NCBI GenBank assembly: GCA_965204925.1
Contig: OZ242021.1
Coordinates: 744,001-808,000, forward strand
Length of the DNA: 64,000 bases
Source of the DNA: G963663315 sp965204925
GTDB lineage: Bacteria > Pseudomonadota > Gammaproteobacteria > Arenicellales > Poriferihabitantaceae
Reading direction: 5' to 3'
The stretch's first letter is position 1, and the number at the start of each line of letters is the position of its first letter. The position numbers and the translations under genes are program-made. Positions 43,309 to 52,513 of the stretch are shown here, one piece after another. Below the pieces are notes generated by a model. It ran no database searches and was not told where the DNA came from. It worked only from the letters and a program-made list of their open reading frames with translations.

Positions 43309-44947
43309 ACTGTTCTGGGCGTTGCTCGCTGCCCTGACCCTGCTCCTGGCCGGGTGCGGAGGCAGTTCTTCCACCTCCATGACGGATAAAGAACCGACTG
43401 AACTTCAGAAAGCCCAAAAGGCCGCCATGGATGCGGCCGACATAGCCAAGACAAAATCCGATGAAGCCAAAACATCAGCCGATGGGGCACGAGAAGCGGT
43501 CATGGGTATTGCCGTTATCCAGACGGGCAGCGCTATGGCGAAAATGCACGCCGATGCAGCCCGCAAGGCAGCGGATGCGGCGATGGCAGCCTACAATACA
43601 GCCAAGGCGGAGTACGACAAGGCCAAGGCCGCAGGCAACCTGACGGCGGCGGTCGAGGCAAAGGTCGCGGCTGAAGCGGCCAAAATGAAGGCCGAAGCAC
43701 AGGCAATGACGGCCGCAGAGAAGGCCAGGATGGCGACGGAAGCCGCCATGAAGGAACTCAAGGTCTCCCCCGACGGCAAAACCTGGAGCATCGGCGACGT
43801 CTCCATCACGGCCGGTTCGCCGAAAAAGACAGCCACCAGGGATGGCGTTACCCGAACAACCGGGAAGATAGAGGATTTAACCAGGAATGGAAATTCCGAT
43901 CGGCCTGCCGTGACCTATAAGGCCGGCCCTCCCGAGACCAAGGCGCAGCCAGCGATTGCAAAGCGAAGTATCACGCTCGGAGTCAGTACCGATTCGGACG
44001 ATGATACTGTACGTCTGTTACTTGTGGACAAATACGTCACGTTCACGTCCAACAAAATGGTCAGTATTTTCCGTGACCTCGGCAACACGGATCAGACGGC
44101 TACGCCGAGCGGCGCAAACCCCTACGGCACGGTCACTGTTTCCGGAAAAGCCGTTCCCATCATGCGCGCGCAAGGCGAGTTTTATATGGTCTCCGGCACC
44201 ACGGCACTGACCAAGCAGAACGCCAACGGAGCTACCATCGCAGCCGCCACGAAGGACGCCAACGCCGTCGCCGCCGGGCTTGGCGGCGGAATCTATTACT
44301 ACATGGAAGGCAGCACGAAAAAGTGGCTCCGGCTGAACCGCAGTAGCACGGACACAGGAGGCGCCGTCACTCTCACCTATGACAACATCTCCGTCTACGA
44401 GAATGTGCGCTTCCCCGAGTCAAGGCTCTACAAACACATCAACTTCGGCACATGGACACCGCTGAAGGAGGATGGCAACGCCTATGCCGGCTTGGGAGTC
44501 GGGTTCGTCAGCGCGCTGCCCGGCAAGGCCGTGACCCCGCCTGCCAACATTCCAGTTGGCGGCACCGCCACCTATTTCGGTCATGCGCATTATACAATGC
44601 AAAACCGCGCCAATCATGGGACAAACCCCGGCAAAATAAACCCTTGGACGAGTGATGCGACAACAACGGTGGACTTCAACAAGAGCACCATTGAGGCCGA
44701 TATAGGCGTATCCGGCACGTTCTCGGGCAGGATCGACGGCAACAGCTTCTCGGGCACGAAGATCAGCGATATCACCGACACGGATATAAATACGGATAGC
44801 AGTGTTTATACCGTGGAATTCCGCGGCAATCTCTTCGGCCCCAAGTTTGAAGAGGTCGGCGGCGTGTTTGTCGTCACTTCCGAGAACATGGAGCACGGCG
44901 GGTTCAGCGGCTCCTTCGGCGGCATCGACAAGGAGCGGCAAGACTAA
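43202..44947 (+). CDS. TbpB-like surface lipoprotein with repeated N-terminus
   Basis: 581 residues from the first ATG, 551 from the last repeat ATG (43292). From that Met the sequence is a normal lipoprotein signal (KLFWALLAALTLLLAGC) with lipobox LAGC; the five extra MKYTDN units would extend the signal's N-region. After the Cys come a Gly/Ser linker, an Ala/Lys/Glu coiled-coil stalk (to about residue 190) and a TbpB-like beta barrel ending in GPKFEEVGGVF and GGFSGSFGG. Paralogue of the partial gene at 1-1517. Expected at the cell surface; partner and ligand unknown, and no Slam gene seen. Flanked by direct repeats, which suggests a mobile or recombining cassette. Confidence 0.8.
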   Translation: MKYTDNMKYTDNMKYTDNMKYTDNMKYTDNMKYTDKLFWALLAALTLLLAGCGGSSSTSMTDKEPTELQKAQKAAMDAADIAKTKSDEAKTSADGAREAVMGIAVIQTGSAMAKMHADAARKAADAAMAAYNTAKAEYDKAKAAGNLTAAVEAKVAAEAAKMKAEAQAMTAAEKARMATEAAMKELKVSPDGKTWSIGDVSITAGSPKKTATRDGVTRTTGKIEDLTRNGNSDRPAVTYKAGPPETKAQPAIAKRSITLGVSTDSDDDTVRLLLVDKYVTFTSNKMVSIFRDLGNTDQTATPSGANPYGTVTVSGKAVPIMRAQGEFYMVSGTTALTKQNANGATIAAATKDANAVAAGLGGGIYYYMEGSTKKWLRLNRSSTDTGGAVTLTYDNISVYENVRFPESRLYKHINFGTWTPLKEDGNAYAGLGVGFVSALPGKAVTPPANIPVGGTATYFGHAHYTMQNRANHGTNPGKINPWTSDATTTVDFNKSTIEADIGVSGTFSGRIDGNSFSGTKISDITDTDINTDSSVYTVEFRGNLFGPKFEEVGGVFVVTSENMEHGGFSGSFGGIDKERQD

Positions 44948-44979
44948 GGATCGGTAGGCTGTCGCCGGCATTCCCCGGC

Positions 44980-45013
44980 GGGCGTCCGGTCCATCTCTGC
45001 GGACCGGACGCCC
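44980..45013 (+). terminator. Strong hairpin after the lipoprotein gene
   Basis: GGGCGTCCGGTCC (44980-44992) pairs perfectly with GGACCGGACGCCC (45001-45013), loop of 8 nt, 32 bp after the stop. No T tract follows. It matches in position the hairpin after the paralogue (1542-1573), which supports a common cassette design. Confidence 0.65.
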
Positions 45014-45024
45014 CTCGACAACTA

Positions 45025-45085
45025 TCCGATATACAGCCCCCGATTGTCACACCCGATCCGACCCGCTCGCGTCACTCCCCCTTGA
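45025..45085 (+). repeat. Imperfect direct repeat, downstream copy
   Basis: Partner of 43048-43114; see there. It ends at CTTGA, overlapping the first codons of the ettA remnant. Confidence 0.8.
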
Positions 45086-45311
45086 TGCCCTGGCGAAAGA
45101 ACAGACCCGACTGGAAAACATCGTACAGGCGGCGGACGGCCATAACCTGAAGCATAAATTTGAAATCTCGGCAGAGGCGCTGCGCCTGCCTCCTTGGAAG
45201 ACGAAGGTCAGCGCCCTGCCCGGCGGTGAAAGACGTCGTGTGGCGCTTTGCGGGCTGACGGTTGACTGGCTCGGCTTCAACCGCTATATTTCGCGCTCCT
45301 CTCCGTATTGA
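45078..45311 (+). pseudogene. ettA: Remnant of ettA (ABC-F translational throttle ATPase)
   Basis: The plus frame reads LDALAKEQTRLENIVQAADG, then the inter-domain HNLKHKFEISAEALRLPPW and GGERRRVALCGL, which matches the first ABC domain of EttA up to its signature motif (family: LSGGERRRVALC, here LPGGERRRVALC). About 60 of 555 residues remain; there is no start, Walker A or Walker B, and after CGL the frame loses similarity and stops at 45309-45311. The fragment abuts the direct repeat, as if the gene had been cut there. Confidence 0.8.
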
Positions 45312-45322
45312 CTCTCAATATC

Positions 45323-45340
45323 GGGGGGGGGGGGGGGGGG
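45323..45340 (+). repeat. G18 homopolymer tract
   Basis: Eighteen consecutive G, 12 bp after the ettA remnant and 114 bp upstream of the TPR protein start. Such tracts change length by slippage; read as sequenced it may be real or an assembly end effect. The 45341-45454 remainder shows no promoter motif that could be assigned. Confidence 0.85.
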
Positions 45341-45454
45341 TCCGGCAAGCACTATACCATATTACTCTGGAGGGCTTCTTGTCCGAGGACAACCGTCTTG
45401 TGGCCGCGAGAGGTATCATAATGGGTTGACAGGTCGATACAGGGTTGTTTGCGA

Positions 45455-46225
45455 ATGAAAAATCATAACGGATTCCATTCAGGCAAAGTATCTGGCCCGA
45501 TTCTCGCCTGTTGTCTGATTTTTTATACGTCAACGTCCCATATCTTTGCTGCCGACCCCCTGTCCATGGACAAGGCGCGCGCAGCCTATATTGAAGGACG
45601 ATTCCTGGATGCGGCCCGAACAGGCGAGAGTCTGGATACACCGGAAGGTCTGGCTCTTGCTGCGCAGTCACTTTCAATCCACGCGCACTACATAGCTAAA
45701 GACAGTGAAAAAGGTTTACTGCTCAAGCATGCGATCAAGTTGGCAAAAAAAGCGGTTCTCCTTGCCCCCGATAATGCAGACGCCTATTTGCAACTGGTGC
45801 AGGCCATCGGTCGACACGCCCAGACAGTGGGCTCGTTCGGCGCGGCAAGCCGGGGATATGCCGAACAGATACGCGAGTCCACCGCAAAGGCGCTTGCAGC
45901 CGACCCCGAGATGGCTTCAGCCTATCTCAGCCTTGGCCGATGGAACGCCGAACTGGTCGGTGCGCTGGGCCCGTTCATGGCGCGCATCCTGTACAGGGCT
46001 TGGGGGAAAGACGCTGTTGCTTCCTTTGAACGCGCCCTGGAACTCTCGCCGGACTCAAAAGCGGCGCCCCCGGAATATGCGTTCGGGATATTGAAGCTGG
46101 ATGAAATCAAATACCGGGAAAAGGCCCGCGGCTTGTTGATGCGTGCGATCAAGTTACCGGCAAAGGACGCTTACGAACGGCTGATTCACACTCGGGCGGT
46201 TGACGGCCGGCAATTCTCATATTGA
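45455..46225 (+). CDS. Exported TPR-like protein
   Basis: About 256 residues with a signal peptide (GPILACCLIFYTSTSHIFAAD) and helical TPR-like repeats: AIKLAKKAVLLAPDNADAYL, STAKALAADPEMASAYLSLGRW, AVASFERALELSPDSKAAPPEYA and ARGLLMRAIKLPAKDAYERL. Likely periplasmic; partners unknown. The ATG at 45455 was chosen over a TTG two codons earlier. It separates the lipoprotein cassette from gltB. The 230-bp spacer to gltB holds no clear promoter or RNA element. Confidence 0.72.
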   Translation: MKNHNGFHSGKVSGPILACCLIFYTSTSHIFAADPLSMDKARAAYIEGRFLDAARTGESLDTPEGLALAAQSLSIHAHYIAKDSEKGLLLKHAIKLAKKAVLLAPDNADAYLQLVQAIGRHAQTVGSFGAASRGYAEQIRESTAKALAADPEMASAYLSLGRWNAELVGALGPFMARILYRAWGKDAVASFERALELSPDSKAAPPEYAFGILKLDEIKYREKARGLLMRAIKLPAKDAYERLIHTRAVDGRQFSY

Positions 46226-46455
46226 CCGGTTCGTTACGGATGGAGATAGGCGAACCTTTGGAGGAGGGATTCGGCGCATAGCCGAGACGATGAAGGGTCG
46301 TCGGGCCGCGTCGGCGGGCGCGTTCAAGGCGGGGTGCGGGCGGCTGTCCACGCACTGGATTGATCCCTCATAAACGGTTAGAATGATTGGTTCGGTGTAT
46401 TGGCCGAGCTCTGGCTGTCCGCTATCAGCCGTGCCGTCCGCCATTCGAGTAATCC

Positions 46456-49400
46456 ATGACCAGCTTCATGCAATATCCCCGATCCGCGTCACGTCCGCAA
46501 AAACAAGGCTTGTACGATCCGGCCAATGAGCATGACTCATGCGGAGTCGGGTTTATCGTCAACATGGACGGCGTGAAGAGTCATGAAATCATAACAAGCG
46601 GTCTCAGAATACTGGACAATCTGACCCACAGGGGTGCGGTCGGCGCCGATCCGAAAGCCGGCGACGGCGCCGGTATCCTGTTGCAGATGCCTGATCAGTT
46701 TTTCCGCAGCCGAATCGGTCAGGCGCTTCCTGCCAGCGGCCACTATGCGGTGGGTATGCTGTTCATGCCCGTTTCTCCGGCCGGACAGGCGGAAGCGAAG
46801 GGGGTGGTAGAACGCTATGTGCTGGACGAAGGACAAACGATAATAACCTGGCGCAAGGTGCCGGTCGACAATTCCGGCCTCGGTGAGAGCGTATTACCGA
46901 CCGAGCCGGCAATCTGGCAGGTCGTGGTGGGTCGTGGAGCGGATCTCGCTACGCAAGATGACTTTGAACGGAAACTGTTTGTCATTCGCAAACAGATCGA
47001 ACGTCATATCCGCTTGTCCGACATACGGGGAAAGGCTGATTTCTATATCACAACGCTGTCATCCAGGTTGCTCAACTACAAGGGCATGTTTTTGTCGAGT
47101 CAGGTCGCAGCGTTCTATCCTGACCTTTCCGACCGCAAAATGAAATCGGCCATGGCTCTCGTGCACCAGCGTTTCTCTACCAATACTTTTCCCGCCTGGG
47201 AGTTGGCGCACCCGTTTCGCATGATCGCGCACAACGGCGAGATCAATACTCTGCGGGGCAATATAAACTGGATGGCTGCCCGCAGGAGTACGATGTTTTC
47301 CGATGCGCTGGGTGACGACATCGACAAGATCTGGCCTGTAATCCCGGAAGGGCAATCGGATTCGGCGTCATTCGACAATGCGCTGGAACTGCTTGTGGCC
47401 GGCGGTTATTCGCTCTCTCATGCGATCATGATGCTGATACCGGAAGCGTGGTCGGGCAACTCATTGATGGATGCCAGGCGCCGTGCTTTCTACGAATATC
47501 ACGCAGCGCTCATGGAGCCGTGGGACGGACCGGCAGCGGTCGCCTTCACTGATGGCAAACAGATTGGCGCAACCCTGGACCGCAATGGTCTGCGCCCGGC
47601 GCGCTATCTGATCACCAGGGACAACAGGGTCATAATGGCATCGGAAATGGGGGTGTTGCCTGTCGCGGAAGAAAATATCAAAAAGAAATGGCGGCTTCAG
47701 CCGGGCAAAATGCTTCTCATTGATCTCGAACAGCGGCGCATTATCGAAGATGAGGAAATCAAGAAGCAACTGGCTTCATCCCATAACTACCAGGAGTGGC
47801 TGAACCAGACCCGGATCGAATTGTCATCGTTGCGCGTTGCAGTGGGCGCAATGTCGCCGGATCCGGAGACGTTGCTGAAGGCCCAGCAAGCCTTCGGTTA
47901 TACCCAGGAGGACCTCAAGTTCCTGCTATTGCCGATGATTGAACGCGGCGAGGAAGCTCTCGGTTCCATGGGCATGGACTCGCCGCCAGCAGTCATGTCC
48001 GACAAACCGCGGCACCTCTCCAATTACTTCAAGCAGAATTTTGCCCAGGTCACCAATCCTCCCATTGACCCGATCCGCGAAGAACTGGTCATGGCCCTGT
48101 TCTCGCTCATTGGCCCCCGTCCGAACCTGTTCGGCCAGAGCGATGGCGGGCAGGAAATGCGTTTGACCGTTGACCAGCCCGTGTTGACCAACAACCAGCT
48201 TGAGCGTATTCGACAGATCGAAGACCACAGCAATGGCGCATTCCAGACCAGGACGCTGACCATTTGTTACCGGGTCAGCGACGGCGAACAGGGCCTCGCC
48301 GAAGCGCTCAGGGTGTTGTGCGTCAAGGCGGAGCGGGCGATCCTGGAAAAGGGTTTCAATATCCTGATTCTGTCCGACCGGCGAATGGATGCCGATAACA
48401 TTGCCATTCCGGGGCTGCTGGCGACCTCTGCCGTACATCACCATCTGATCAGGAAGGGGCTGCGCACCAAATCCGGTCTCGTCATTGAGACTGGCGCCTG
48501 CCTTGAGGTGCACCACTTCGCGACACTGGCCGGATATGGCGCGGAAGCGATTAACCCCTATGTCGCATTCGATACGATCAATGCACTGCTCGGCAACGTT
48601 GCGGAAAAGATTGATTTCGAAGAAGCGCAGTCCCGCTATATCCGGGCCGTCAACAAGGGATTGAAAAAGGTCATGTCGAAGATGGGCATCTCGACTTTCC
48701 AGTCTTATTGCGGCGCCCAGATTTTTGACGCGGTCGGTTTGTCACAAGGGTTTATCGATCAGTATTTCACCGGTACCCATTCGCCCGTCCAGGGAGTCGG
48801 CCTCGACAAAATTGCCAGGGACATGTTCACGTTGCACGAGCGCGCTTTTGGCGACCAGCCCCTGTACCGCGATGCGCTGGACGCCGGAGGCGATTACGCG
48901 TTTCGTGTTCGTGGGGAAAGCCATGTATGGAATCCGCAATCGGTATCCCGTCTGCAACATGCCGTGCGCGCCAACAATGCTGCAACGTGGCAGGAGTTTT
49001 CCGATCTCGTCAACAAACAGGATAAAGCGCTGTTCAACCTGCGCGGGCTGTTCGAGTTTGACCGGACTTCACCCGCCATCCCGATAGACGAGGTGGAGCC
49101 GGCCTCACAAATTGTCAAACGATTTTCAACAGGCGCCATGTCGTTCGGGTCGATTTCCCGGGAAGCCCATTCGACGCTTGCCGTTGCCATGAATAAAATC
49201 GGTGGGAAATCGAATACCGGCGAAGGCGGAGAAGAGGAAGAGCGCTACCGGCCGCTGAAAGACGGTTCAGGCAACCCGAAGCGCTCCGCAATCAAACAGG
49301 TTGCATCCGGGCGGTTCGGCGTTACGACAGATTATCTGGTCAATGCCGATGACATTCAGATCAAGATGGCGCAAGGCGCAAAGCCGGGTGAAGGCGGACA

Positions 49401-51066
49401 ACTGCCCGGTCACAAGGTCAGCCGCCAAATCGCCAGCGTACGCCACTCCACTCCGGGCGTGGGGCTGATTTCACCGCCGCCGCACCATGACATTTACTCG
49501 ATTGAAGATCTGGCGCAGTTGATATTCGATTTGAAGAACGTCAATCCCGAAAGTCGTATTTCCGTGAAACTGGTCTCGGAGGTGGGTGTCGGCACAGTAG
49601 CCGCGGGTGTATCCAAAGCACATGCCGACCACGTCACGATCTCCGGTTATGAAGGGGGCACCGGCGCCAGTCCGTTGACATCGATCAGGCATGCAGGTTC
49701 GCCGTGGGAAATCGGCCTCGCTGAAACGCACCAGACGCTGGTATTGAACCGTCTGCGTGGACGTATTGCCGTCCAGGTAGACGGCGGCCTGCGCACCGGC
49801 CGTGATGTCGCTGTAGCGGCATTGTTGGGGGCGGACGAATTCGGCTTCGCGACGGCGCCCCTGATCGCCCAGGGATGCCTGATGATGCGAAAGTGTCATT
49901 TGAATACCTGTCCGGTCGGTATCGCCACCCAGGACCCCGAACTGAGGAAAAAATTCACAGGCCAGGCCGAGCACGTCATCAACTATTTCTTTTTCGTTGC
50001 AGAGGAACTGCGCACGATCATGGCGCAACTCGGTATACGTACCGTCAACGAAATGATCGGCCAGATTGACCGGCTTGAAATGTCGAAAGCGGTGGATCAC
50101 TGGAAAACACGGGGGCTTGATTATTCCCGCATTCTGGCCAAGCCGGATGTCGATCCCGGGGTCTCCATTTACAACTGCGAATCCCGGCAACATGGCCTCG
50201 GCAATGTGCTGGATCGGGAACTGATCCGGCGCGCAGGGGAAGCGCTCGACAACGGTACTGCGGTACACATCGACATTGCTATCGCCAATGTCAACCGCAC
50301 ATTCGGCGCCATGCTGTCGGGCGAACTCGTACGCAAATATGGTCATGGCGGACTGCCGGAAGATACGGTGTACATTGACGCAAAGGGTACGGCCGGGCAG
50401 TCGCTGGGCGCCTGGCTTGCCAGAGGGATTACGATCACGCTGGAAGGAGAAGCCAATGACTATGCGGGAAAAGGACTGTCGGGCGGCAAGCTGATCATTT
50501 ATCCGCCCGCCAATTCCGGGATCGGAGATCGCCGCCGGAACATCATTGTCGGCAACACCGTGCTCTATGGCGCCATTTGCGGCGAGGCCTATTTCAATGG
50601 CGTGGCGGGAGAACGATTCTGTGTGCGCAACTCGGGAGCAATCGCTGTAGTCGAGGGAGTCGGAGACCATGGCTGTGAATATATGACCGGCGGCATCGTC
50701 ATCTGCCTGGGGGATACGGGCAGAAATTTTGCGGCCGGCATGTCCGGCGGAATCAGTTACGTGCTGGACCCGGACAAGCGCTTTTCCGTACGCTGTAACC
50801 AGCAACTGGTATCGCTGCAACCGGTTGATGCCGACCACGGTTACGAGAATATCGATAACCCGCTGGAAGCGGATGAGGCGCGCCTCAGGAAATACATCGA
50901 AAAGCATTATGAATATACCGGCAGTGAAATTGCCGGACAGATCCTTGATGACTGGGGAAAGTATCTCCCGAACTTCATCAAGGTGCTGCCCCATGACTAT
51001 GCGGCCGCGTTGCTCAAACTGGAACAGGAAAACCGCTCCCGGTACAGGAAGGTTCGACATGGGTAA
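46456..51066 (+). CDS. gltB: Glutamate synthase large subunit
   Basis: A 1536-residue NADPH-GOGAT alpha subunit that makes two glutamates from glutamine and 2-oxoglutarate. The N-terminal amidotransferase has its nucleophile Cys in HDSCGVGF (after a pro-peptide of about 27 residues), the FMN barrel shows GAKPGEGGQLPGHKV, ISPPPHHDIYSIEDL and GGTGASPLTSIRHAG, the 3Fe-4S site is CHLNTCPVGIATQ, and the C-terminal beta-helix is Gly-rich. Full length, 8-bp overlap with gltD. Confidence 0.97.
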   Translation: MTSFMQYPRSASRPQKQGLYDPANEHDSCGVGFIVNMDGVKSHEIITSGLRILDNLTHRGAVGADPKAGDGAGILLQMPDQFFRSRIGQALPASGHYAVGMLFMPVSPAGQAEAKGVVERYVLDEGQTIITWRKVPVDNSGLGESVLPTEPAIWQVVVGRGADLATQDDFERKLFVIRKQIERHIRLSDIRGKADFYITTLSSRLLNYKGMFLSSQVAAFYPDLSDRKMKSAMALVHQRFSTNTFPAWELAHPFRMIAHNGEINTLRGNINWMAARRSTMFSDALGDDIDKIWPVIPEGQSDSASFDNALELLVAGGYSLSHAIMMLIPEAWSGNSLMDARRRAFYEYHAALMEPWDGPAAVAFTDGKQIGATLDRNGLRPARYLITRDNRVIMASEMGVLPVAEENIKKKWRLQPGKMLLIDLEQRRIIEDEEIKKQLASSHNYQEWLNQTRIELSSLRVAVGAMSPDPETLLKAQQAFGYTQEDLKFLLLPMIERGEEALGSMGMDSPPAVMSDKPRHLSNYFKQNFAQVTNPPIDPIREELVMALFSLIGPRPNLFGQSDGGQEMRLTVDQPVLTNNQLERIRQIEDHSNGAFQTRTLTICYRVSDGEQGLAEALRVLCVKAERAILEKGFNILILSDRRMDADNIAIPGLLATSAVHHHLIRKGLRTKSGLVIETGACLEVHHFATLAGYGAEAINPYVAFDTINALLGNVAEKIDFEEAQSRYIRAVNKGLKKVMSKMGISTFQSYCGAQIFDAVGLSQGFIDQYFTGTHSPVQGVGLDKIARDMFTLHERAFGDQPLYRDALDAGGDYAFRVRGESHVWNPQSVSRLQHAVRANNAATWQEFSDLVNKQDKALFNLRGLFEFDRTSPAIPIDEVEPASQIVKRFSTGAMSFGSISREAHSTLAVAMNKIGGKSNTGEGGEEEERYRPLKDGSGNPKRSAIKQVASGRFGVTTDYLVNADDIQIKMAQGAKPGEGGQLPGHKVSRQIASVRHSTPGVGLISPPPHHDIYSIEDLAQLIFDLKNVNPESRISVKLVSEVGVGTVAAGVSKAHADHVTISGYEGGTGASPLTSIRHAGSPWEIGLAETHQTLVLNRLRGRIAVQVDGGLRTGRDVAVAALLGADEFGFATAPLIAQGCLMMRKCHLNTCPVGIATQDPELRKKFTGQAEHVINYFFFVAEELRTIMAQLGIRTVNEMIGQIDRLEMSKAVDHWKTRGLDYSRILAKPDVDPGVSIYNCESRQHGLGNVLDRELIRRAGEALDNGTAVHIDIAIANVNRTFGAMLSGELVRKYGHGGLPEDTVYIDAKGTAGQSLGAWLARGITITLEGEANDYAGKGLSGGKLIIYPPANSGIGDRRRNIIVGNTVLYGAICGEAYFNGVAGERFCVRNSGAIAVVEGVGDHGCEYMTGGIVICLGDTGRNFAAGMSGGISYVLDPDKRFSVRCNQQLVSLQPVDADHGYENIDNPLEADEARLRKYIEKHYEYTGSEIAGQILDDWGKYLPNFIKVLPHDYAAALLKLEQENRSRYRKVRHG

Positions 51067-52510
51067 GCCAACCGGGTTCATAGAGATTGCGCGCCGGGAA
51101 CGACAATACGAAGAGGTTCAAAGCCGCATCACCCATTTCAAAGAGTTTGTCATCGGGCTCAGGGAAAACGAACTGAAAAGGCAGGGCGCGCGCTGTATGG
51201 ATTGCGGAATCCCGTATTGCCAGACCGGATGCCCGATCAACAATATTATTCCGGACTGGAATGACCTCGTTTATCGCGGAGACTGGAAGCGGGCCAGCGA
51301 TGTACTGCATTCGACCAATAATTTCCCGGAATTTACCGGGCGCATCTGTCCGGCCCCCTGTGAGGCCTCGTGTACGCTGAACATTGAAGACCAGCCCGTT
51401 ACGATTAAAACGATCGAACAAGGCATCGCCGAGCGAGCGTGGGCGGAAGGATGGGTACAACCACAAATTCCAGCCCACAGAACCGGCAAATATGTGGCCG
51501 TGGTCGGTTCCGGCCCGGCCGGACTGGCATGCGCCCAGCAACTGGCCAGGGCAGGCCACTCGGTCTCATTGTACGAAAAACAGGAACGAAGCGGTGGATT
51601 ATTACGCTATGGTATCCCGGATTTCAAACTGGACAAAATGGTGATTGACCGCCGCATGGCGCAAATGAAGACCGAAGGCGTAAAATTCCATTCAGGGACT
51701 CATATCGGTGTCGATATTCCGGTTTCATTCCTGTTCGATACTTTTGACGCGATCGTTTTAAGCGGCGGCGCCGAGCATCCGCGCGACCTGCAAGTAGCGG
51801 GCAGACAATACGACGGCATCCACTTTGCCATGGATTTTCTGAGATCGAACACGTGGAAGGTGCAGGGGCATACGGTGAATCAAAGCCGCTTTATCAGCGC
51901 CGCGGGGAAACAGGTGGTCGTCATCGGAGGAGGAGATACGGGTTCGGACTGTATCGGCACATCAATCCGGCAGAAAGCCGCTTCAGTCACTCAGGTTGAA
52001 ATATTATCGAAGCCTCCTGTCCGCGAAAACAAGGCGTTGACGTGGCCGAACTGGCCGCACAAGCTGCGCACTTCTTCCTCCCAGGAAGAAGGATGCAATC
52101 GCATCTGGGATGTCAAGACACAGCATTTCAACGCAGACGGCAAGGGGCGCGTTTCCTCCATACAATGTATCAAGGTAGCCTGGGAGCGCGCCGCCGGGCA
52201 GTGGCGCATGAGGGAGATCGCAGGATCGGAGTTTCAACTGCAAGCGGACCTCGTTCTGCTTGCCATGGGATTTCTTCATCCTGTTTATCAGGGGCTGCTT
52301 GAAAAGATGGGCATCGAACGGGACAGCCGCGGCAATGTCAAGGCGCCGGAAAGCGGCACAGACGCATACCGCACCAATATCGAAAAAGTGTTTGCGGCAG
52401 GAGATATGCGGCGCGGGCAATCGCTCGTAGTGTGGGCCATCCGGGAAGGGCGGCAGTGCGCACGGGCGGTCGACCGGTTCCTGCAGGGACACAGCGACCT
52501 GCCCGAATAA
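51059..52510 (+). CDS. gltD: Glutamate synthase small subunit
   Basis: A 483-residue NADPH/FAD subunit. N-terminal cysteines CMDCGIPYCQTGCP and CPAPCEASC bind iron-sulfur clusters; dinucleotide folds are VGSGPAGLACAQQL and GGGDTGSDCIGTS. It feeds electrons to GltB. Paralogous fold to DsrL elsewhere in the window, but without the C-terminal ferredoxin. Confidence 0.96.
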   Translation: MGKPTGFIEIARRERQYEEVQSRITHFKEFVIGLRENELKRQGARCMDCGIPYCQTGCPINNIIPDWNDLVYRGDWKRASDVLHSTNNFPEFTGRICPAPCEASCTLNIEDQPVTIKTIEQGIAERAWAEGWVQPQIPAHRTGKYVAVVGSGPAGLACAQQLARAGHSVSLYEKQERSGGLLRYGIPDFKLDKMVIDRRMAQMKTEGVKFHSGTHIGVDIPVSFLFDTFDAIVLSGGAEHPRDLQVAGRQYDGIHFAMDFLRSNTWKVQGHTVNQSRFISAAGKQVVVIGGGDTGSDCIGTSIRQKAASVTQVEILSKPPVRENKALTWPNWPHKLRTSSSQEEGCNRIWDVKTQHFNADGKGRVSSIQCIKVAWERAAGQWRMREIAGSEFQLQADLVLLAMGFLHPVYQGLLEKMGIERDSRGNVKAPESGTDAYRTNIEKVFAAGDMRRGQSLVVWAIREGRQCARAVDRFLQGHSDLPE

Positions 52511-52513
52511 ATC

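Noticed and set aside
43180..43490. Several minus-strand open frames made of repeated units (SVFHV, QCISC)
   Set aside because: They are the reverse reading of the 18-bp repeat array and have no ribosome site or family resemblance.
49471..51081. 536-codon minus-strand open frame across gltB
   Set aside because: Shadow of gltB, which is full length and strongly conserved.
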